A stretch of 64,000 nucleotides of DNA from Acidovorax sp. Its GTDB lineage: Bacteria > Pseudomonadota > Gammaproteobacteria > Burkholderiales > Burkholderiaceae_C. Shown here one piece after another: positions 60,793 to 64,000 of this stretch. The stretch lies in NCBI GenBank assembly GCA_030692685.1, contig JAUXZO010000091.1, positions 1-64,000 of the forward strand. The letters run 5' to 3'. The notes below the pieces were generated by a model. The model was not told the DNA's origin. It worked only from the letters and a program-made list of their open reading frames with translations, and ran no database searches. Positions within the stretch are counted from its first letter, which is position 1; the number at the start of each line of letters is the position of its first letter. Made by a program: the position numbers and the translations under genes.

Positions 60793-61569
60793 TTAGCGCC
60801 GTGAAGCGCGGCCTTTGATGGCTGCTGCTGCCGGTGCGGCTGCGGTAGTTTTGGTGGCCTTGGTGGCCTTGGCGGTTTTCATGGTTTTGATGGTTTTGGC
60901 GTCCACCATCGGCACAGGTTTTTTTGCTGTGGCCGCCGCCGCAGTCTTTGGCACTGCGTAAAACCCCAAAAACATGTCTACCGCATCGCTCACTACTTGT
61001 TGCTGTTGCGCAGGCGCCAAGCCAGGTTGCCCCATGGCCAGCTGGGGCCAGAAGGCAAAGGCCTTGACCATGCCCTGCAGTTGCTGCGCGGCATAAGGAA
61101 CGTCCATGGTGGCCCGCAAGCGTCGGTCTTGCTGGGCTGCGCGCAGCCACAGCGGCAGACCTTCTTCTTTGGCGGAGAGCTTGGCGGTGATGGCGCGGGC
61201 GCGTTCGGGCGTGTGCATCATGTCGGCCATGGCCACGCGGCTCAGGTCGATGAAACTGGCGTCGTTGAGCAGGTTCATTTTTTGACCCAGCAGTGCCAGC
61301 AGCTGTACGCGCAGGGGCTGTTGCGTTTGGTAGGCCGGCTCGTCTACCGCTTGGCTGCGTTCCCACATCAACAGCAAGATGGCCTCAAACAGCTCTTCTT
61401 TGCTGGGAAAGTGGTTGTACACCGTGCGTTTGGAGACATCGGCCGCAGCGGCCACGCGATCCATGCTGGTGCCGTTGAAGCCATGCTCGCGGAACTCACC
61501 AATCGCTGCCTGCACGATGGCGTCGCGTTTGCGGTCGGTCAGGCGGGTGGGTGGGGATGCAGCAGTCAT
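60793..61569 (-). CDS. TetR/AcrR-family regulator with Lys/Thr/Ala-rich tail
   Basis: A 258-residue repressor. The HTH occupies residues 14-60 (AIGEFREHGFNGTSMDRVAA, VSKRTVYNHFPSKEELF). The C-terminal domain (TetR_C_7/14-like, AefR group) runs to about residue 210. The last 45 residues are a low-complexity Lys-Thr-Ala tail like histone H1 or AlgP, probably extra DNA binding. It is divergent from the hydrolase gene, and a perfect palindrome lies between the two starts. Confidence 0.9.
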   Translation of the reverse strand: MTAASPPTRLTDRKRDAIVQAAIGEFREHGFNGTSMDRVAAAADVSKRTVYNHFPSKEELFEAILLLMWERSQAVDEPAYQTQQPLRVQLLALLGQKMNLLNDASFIDLSRVAMADMMHTPERARAITAKLSAKEEGLPLWLRAAQQDRRLRATMDVPYAAQQLQGMVKAFAFWPQLAMGQPGLAPAQQQQVVSDAVDMFLGFYAVPKTAAAATAKKPVPMVDAKTIKTMKTAKATKATKTTAAAPAAAAIKGRASRR

Positions 61570-61607
61570 GCACCAAGTTTACACCGGAGAGTTTACTTTT
61601 TGAGAAA

Positions 61608-61630
61608 GTGCACTACACTGAGTAGTGCAC
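61608..61630. promoter_or_regulatory. Perfect palindromic TetR operator
   Basis: GTGCACTAC, five bases ACTGA, then GTAGTGCAC: nine-base arms with no mismatch. It lies 39 bp from the tetR start and 22 bp from the proposed hydrolase start. A GTG inside it is unlikely to be a start codon. Confidence 0.8.
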
Positions 61631-61651
61631 ATTTCAACAAGGCCGTTGTCA

Positions 61652-62827
61652 GTGCCTAGCTTCACCTCCCGCCACCGCAGCCCGTTGAAGGCGTTGTGGT
61701 TGTTATTGCTGTTCACCCTCTTCCAGATCACCATGGCCCACAGCCCCCTCGCCCGCGCCGCCTCGCCGGTGGACTCGTACACACAATCGCCGCAGTTTGT
61801 GGAGGGTAAGTTTCGCAACGCGGCGCCCCGCCACGCGCTGGGTACGCTCAAAACGCTGGCCGTGATGTGGCGGTTTCTGACCGGCAAGCCCGACGACTCG
61901 GTGCCGCGCCAGCCCGTGCCTGTGTACCCCGTGATGCGGTCAGACCTGCTGGCCGCGCCCGACTTGAGTTTGTGGCGCCTGGGGCATTCAACCCTGCTGT
62001 TCAAAATCAAGGGTCAGTTCTGGCTGACCGACCCGGTGTTTTCAGAGCGCGCCTCGCCCTTTCAGTTCATGGGCCCCAAGCGGTTTCATGCGCCACCGAT
62101 CACCATCGACGAACTGCCGCCCATCACCGGCGTCATCCTGTCGCATGACCACTACGACCACCTTGACTACGCCGCGATCCAGAAGCTGGCGCCCAAGGTC
62201 GAACACTTCATCACGCCACTGGGGGTGGGCGACCGGCTGATTGGCTGGGGCGTGCCTGCCGCCAAGGTGCAGCAGTTTGACTGGTGGCAAGGCACCACCA
62301 TTGGTGGGCTGCAGCTGGTGGCCACACCCGCGCAGCATTTCTCGGGCCGTGGCCTGTCTGACGGCAACAGCACGCTGTGGGCTTCGTGGGTGTTGATCGC
62401 CGGTGAGACACGCATCTTCTTCAGCGGCGACACCGGCTACTTCGATGGCTTCAAGACCATCGGCGAGCGCTATGGCCCCTTTGATCTGACGCTGATCGAA
62501 ACCGGCGCCTACAACCCCGACTGGCACGACATTCACATGCAGCCCGAAGAGAGCCTGCAGGCCCATCTGGACGTGAAGGGGCGCCACATGTTCCCTATCC
62601 ACAACGGTACGTTTGACCTGTCGCTGCACCCGTGGGTGGAGCCTTTCGAGCGCATCACGGCCCTGGCGGCCGCCGCGCAGGTGCCTTTGGTCGCGCCGAT
62701 CATGGGCGAGCGGCTCGACATTCGCACGCCAGCGCTGTCCAGCCACTGGTGGCGCAAGGTGGAGCTGCAAGCTGAAACCTCTCCCGTGAGCAACAGCAAC
62801 AGCAACAGCAAAGCCCTGGCGCCTTAG
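61652..62827 (+). CDS. Secreted metallo-beta-lactamase-fold hydrolase (UlaG/NAPE-PLD-like)
   Basis: A 391-residue exported metal hydrolase. The leader SPLKALWLLLLFTLFQITMA is hydrophobic and followed by HSPLARAAS, a plausible signal-peptidase site. Metal motifs are ILSHDHYDHLDY (HxHxDH), FSGDTGYFDG (Asp) and FPIHNGTFDLS (His). The fold group includes UlaG lactonases and NAPE-type phospholipases; the substrate is unknown. The start was set at the GTG at 61652, with AAGG upstream. A Ser-Asn repeat (SNSNSNSK) near the C-terminus comes from an AACAGC microsatellite. It probably responds to the divergent TetR protein. Confidence 0.87.
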   Translation: MPSFTSRHRSPLKALWLLLLFTLFQITMAHSPLARAASPVDSYTQSPQFVEGKFRNAAPRHALGTLKTLAVMWRFLTGKPDDSVPRQPVPVYPVMRSDLLAAPDLSLWRLGHSTLLFKIKGQFWLTDPVFSERASPFQFMGPKRFHAPPITIDELPPITGVILSHDHYDHLDYAAIQKLAPKVEHFITPLGVGDRLIGWGVPAAKVQQFDWWQGTTIGGLQLVATPAQHFSGRGLSDGNSTLWASWVLIAGETRIFFSGDTGYFDGFKTIGERYGPFDLTLIETGAYNPDWHDIHMQPEESLQAHLDVKGRHMFPIHNGTFDLSLHPWVEPFERITALAAAAQVPLVAPIMGERLDIRTPALSSHWWRKVELQAETSPVSNSNSNSKALAP

Positions 62828-64000
62828 CCTGAGGCATGACTCACGGGTCCCGCTCGGGGCGCGCCACGCGCCGCGCGCGACATGCGCACAAGGCCGCCCA
62901 CCACCCGCGCCGCTGCGCGGATCTCTGCGTCATCAAACCCCGCGTACCCCAGCAGCCAGCCCCGGCGCGGTGACTGCATTGCATAGCGCGACAGCGGCGC
63001 CAGCATCACGCCGGCGGCCAGTGCCTTGCGGCTCAGGATTTCGTCATCGCTGCCCGGTGCCACTTCGTGCAGCAGGTGCATGCCCCGGTCGCTGGGCAGC
63101 AATTGAAATGCGCCGTCGCTGGCATCGGCCAGGGCATTGATCAACAGTTGCTGGCGCGCCTGGTACAGCTCGCGCATCTGCCGCAGGTGGCGCAGAAGGT
63201 GCCCCTCGGCAATGAAGCGCGCCAGCACGGCCTGCGCATCGCCCGGTGCATGCCGGTCGGTGATGGCGCGGGCCATGGCAAAGGCCTCGACCAGCGCGGG
63301 TGGCACCACCACAAAACCCAGGCGCAGGCCGGGGTGCAGCGTCTTGCTGAAGGTTCCCACGTACAGCACGCGCTCCGAGCCCGGCAGGCTGCACAGCGCG
63401 GGCACGCGCTGCGTCGTGGCGTCGGACTTGCCGTATTGAAACTCGCCGTCGTAATCGTCTTCCACCACCCACGCGTCTTGTGCGCGCGCCCACTGCAACA
63501 GCGCCTGCCGACGCGCCAGGCCCATGCCCACGCCGGTCGGGAACTGGTGGGTGGGCGTGACCACCGCCATGCGCGCAGCGGGCCAGCGTATGGCTGCGTC
63601 ATCGATGCGCATGCCGTCGGCATCCATTTCCACCGGGCGCGCCACGGCGCCGTGGCCCAGCAGGCTGGCGCGGATGCCGGGGTAGCCCGGGTCTTCCACC
63701 AGCACCTCGTCGCCCACGTCCAGCAGCAGCCGCGCGATCAAATCGATGCCCTGCTGCGAGCCCGAGCACACCACCACCTGCGCTGCATCGCAGCGAATGC
63801 CGCGCGAGGCCCACAGCCACAGCGCAATCGCCTGGCGCAAAGCGGGATCTCCCGCCGGGTCGAGGTACTGCGCGCGGGCGCTGCGCTGGCCGGGCGTGGC
63901 CTGGCGCGCCAGGCGGTCCCACACCGCAAAGGGAAACGCAGCTACCTCTGGTGCGCCGATGCGAAACGCGCGGGCCGCGACATGCGGTGGGCGCCAGCGG
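62824..64000 (-). CDS. MocR/PdxR-type regulator with aminotransferase domain (5' end outside window)
   Basis: At least 392 residues of the PLP-dependent fold-type I domain of a GntR/MocR regulator. AFRIGAPEVAAFPFAVWDRL marks the linker just after the missing GntR HTH. VVVCSGSQQGIDLIARLLL, VEDPGYPG, VEDDYDGEFQY and the PLP lysine in VGTFSKTLHPGLRLGF are visible. MocR proteins sense PLP or amino compounds. The stop codon overlaps the convergent hydrolase gene by 4 bp. The N-terminal HTH is beyond the window, so a stand-alone aminotransferase is unlikely but not excluded. Confidence 0.9.
   Translation of the reverse strand, partial: RWRPPHVAARAFRIGAPEVAAFPFAVWDRLARQATPGQRSARAQYLDPAGDPALRQAIALWLWASRGIRCDAAQVVVCSGSQQGIDLIARLLLDVGDEVLVEDPGYPGIRASLLGHGAVARPVEMDADGMRIDDAAIRWPAARMAVVTPTHQFPTGVGMGLARRQALLQWARAQDAWVVEDDYDGEFQYGKSDATTQRVPALCSLPGSERVLYVGTFSKTLHPGLRLGFVVVPPALVEAFAMARAITDRHAPGDAQAVLARFIAEGHLLRHLRQMRELYQARQQLLINALADASDGAFQLLPSDRGMHLLHEVAPGSDDEILSRKALAAGVMLAPLSRYAMQSPRRGWLLGYAGFDDAEIRAAARVVGGLVRMSRAARGAPRAGPVSHASG

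Noticed and set aside
61625..61651. GTG at 61625 as hydrolase start
   Set aside because: It lies inside the operator palindrome and has no ribosome site; the GTG at 61652 has AAGG upstream and directly precedes the signal peptide.

Overview
The window looks like a chromosomal segment of a high-GC betaproteobacterium of the family Comamonadaceae, most likely Acidovorax or a close relative. This rests on the gene set (trkAH, long-form leuA, rdgC, DUF3297, NnrU, short-chain PHB depolymerase, liv-type ABC operons). It also rests on at least 12 copies of an intergenic palindrome of the form TAGCGCTT-N7-AAGCGCTA, which I associate with that family. No rRNA, tRNA or CRISPR array was seen, and there is no intact prophage.

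Layout. 1-7.9 kb: potassium uptake (trkA, trkH cut by the window edge), a class II aldolase, a glutathione S-transferase, a YbfB-type MFS transporter, an Old Yellow Enzyme reductase and a hemerythrin. 8-13 kb: a chemoreceptor and a copper module in which copA and copZ-cueR diverge from two almost identical CueR-type promoters. 13.1-14.8 kb: a hipBA pair behind two operator-like repeats spaced exactly 50 bp. 14.8-23.6 kb: a TetR regulator and a seven-gene operon (livG, H, M, K, F, acyl-CoA synthetase, enoyl-CoA hydratase), which probably imports and activates an organic acid. 23.6-26.8 kb: rdgC, a His-rich Spy-like protein, then about 1.1 kb of non-coding DNA with a duplicated array of DnaA boxes and CTACTACTAC tracts that resembles replication-origin unwinding modules. 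26.8-31.7 kb: a giant multi-sensor GGDEF-EAL protein.

32-38.3 kb: a thioesterase, DAHP synthase, a two-gene AAA-ATPase plus DUF4276/Toprim-like cassette with lower GC than its surroundings (a candidate defence system), an NlpC/P60 lipoprotein, and leuA behind a leucine-codon-rich leader peptide with alternative RNA pairings. 38.4-46.4 kb: a TonB receptor-YfiR-YfiN-like operon probably controlling c-di-GMP, and an ECF42-type sigma factor operon with DGPF, SRPBCC and VOC proteins. 46.4-53.8 kb: RNase H, NnrU, a DnaQ-type exonuclease, an M28 peptidase without a signal peptide, a PHB depolymerase with a ribbon-helix-helix regulator, a stress flavoprotein, a MITE-like palindromic element and an MNT/HEPN toxin-antitoxin locus whose HEPN gene is broken by expansion of an 11-bp repeat. 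53.9-64 kb: dinG, a decayed dinD/BRO-N gene, a HAD phosphatase, a B12-type radical SAM protein, a gamma carbonic anhydrase, a TetR regulator divergent from a secreted metallo-beta-lactamase-fold hydrolase with a perfect 23-bp operator palindrome, and a MocR-type regulator cut by the window end.

The most unusual items are the duplicated DnaA-box/trinucleotide modules, the split ATPase-Toprim pair, the repeat-disrupted HEPN toxin, the leuA leader and the twin hipBA operators. All functional statements come from reading motifs and gene order; no database search was run.
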